Positions 5,523 through 5,677 of a stretch of DNA of 5,677 nucleotides are shown one piece after another. Positions within the stretch are counted from its first letter, which is position 1. Every line of letters begins with the position of its first letter. A model generated the notes under the pieces. That model was not told the origin of the DNA, ran no database searches, and saw only the letters and a list, made by a program, of their open reading frames with translations. A program made the position numbers and the translations under genes. The stretch is from Bacilli bacterium (GTDB lineage: Bacteria > Bacillota_I > Bacilli_A > RFN20 > CAG-288), in the NCBI GenBank assembly GCA_900763245.1, contig CAAFJQ010000098.1:1-5677 (forward strand). Reading direction: 5' to 3'.

Positions 5523-5677
5523 AAATGAAATGGACAGAGAGACTTCTTTTTCATCGTTGTATTGAAATTATAGTATTAGAAATAGTCCGTTTTATTGAGA
5601 AACTTGGAAAGATTGAAGAAAAAGACAAAAATCATAAAAGCGATTACATTATCATAGAAATAGGAATATATCTATAA

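Noticed and set aside
5525..5677. 50-aa plus-strand reading frame (MKWTERLLFHRC...) divergent from pepC
   Set aside because: It has no ribosome binding site and lies in very AT-rich DNA covering the pepC promoter region. The charged composition is mildly protein-like, so it is only a remote possibility.
1..5677. Mobile element, CRISPR array, phage, toxin-antitoxin or defence system
   Set aside because: There are no transposase or integrase genes, no regularly spaced repeats, no terminal inverted repeats and no recognisable defence domains. All large genes are core housekeeping or peptidase genes.

Overview
The window reads as an ordinary chromosomal housekeeping segment of a low-GC Gram-positive bacterium (Bacillota). 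LeuRS and S4 are both of the Bacillus type: S4 has no zinc cysteines, and LeuRS has lost most cysteines of its zinc module. The third large gene is a PepC-type aminopeptidase, common in fermentative Bacillota. From memory this combination and the codon style fit Erysipelotrichia-like bacteria, but that is a weak inference. Coding regions are clearly richer in GC than the very AT-rich spacers.

Layout. At the left end a 68-aa basic protein of unknown function (276 to 70, minus) lies downstream of a strong intrinsic terminator (399-428, minus). A candidate promoter whose 19-bp spacer is almost entirely a 9-bp tandem repeat (453-470) lies just upstream of that terminator. Next comes a minus-strand unit: rpsD (ribosomal protein S4), a perfect 8-bp hairpin, tRNA-His(GTG) with encoded CCA, and an intrinsic terminator (574-604). 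This unit starts from a good sigma-A promoter (1497-1525). Its leader of about 140 nt is foldable and has a long-range closing stem, which fits autogenous control by S4. leuS (leucyl-tRNA synthetase) diverges on the plus strand from its own near-consensus promoter (1608-1636) and has no T-box leader. leuS converges on pepC (minus strand), and the two share an 18-bp perfect inverted repeat that should terminate transcription from both sides. The right end is AT-rich DNA holding the pepC promoter.

Most of the genes serve translation: S4 for 30S assembly, tRNA-His for decoding His codons, LeuRS for charging tRNA-Leu. PepC trims peptides to supply amino acids. No mobile element, CRISPR array, defence system or evident new multi-gene system is visible. 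The points most worth a second look are regulatory: the S4 leader, the tRNA-His inside the rpsD transcript, and the repeat, terminator and small-protein arrangement at the left end.
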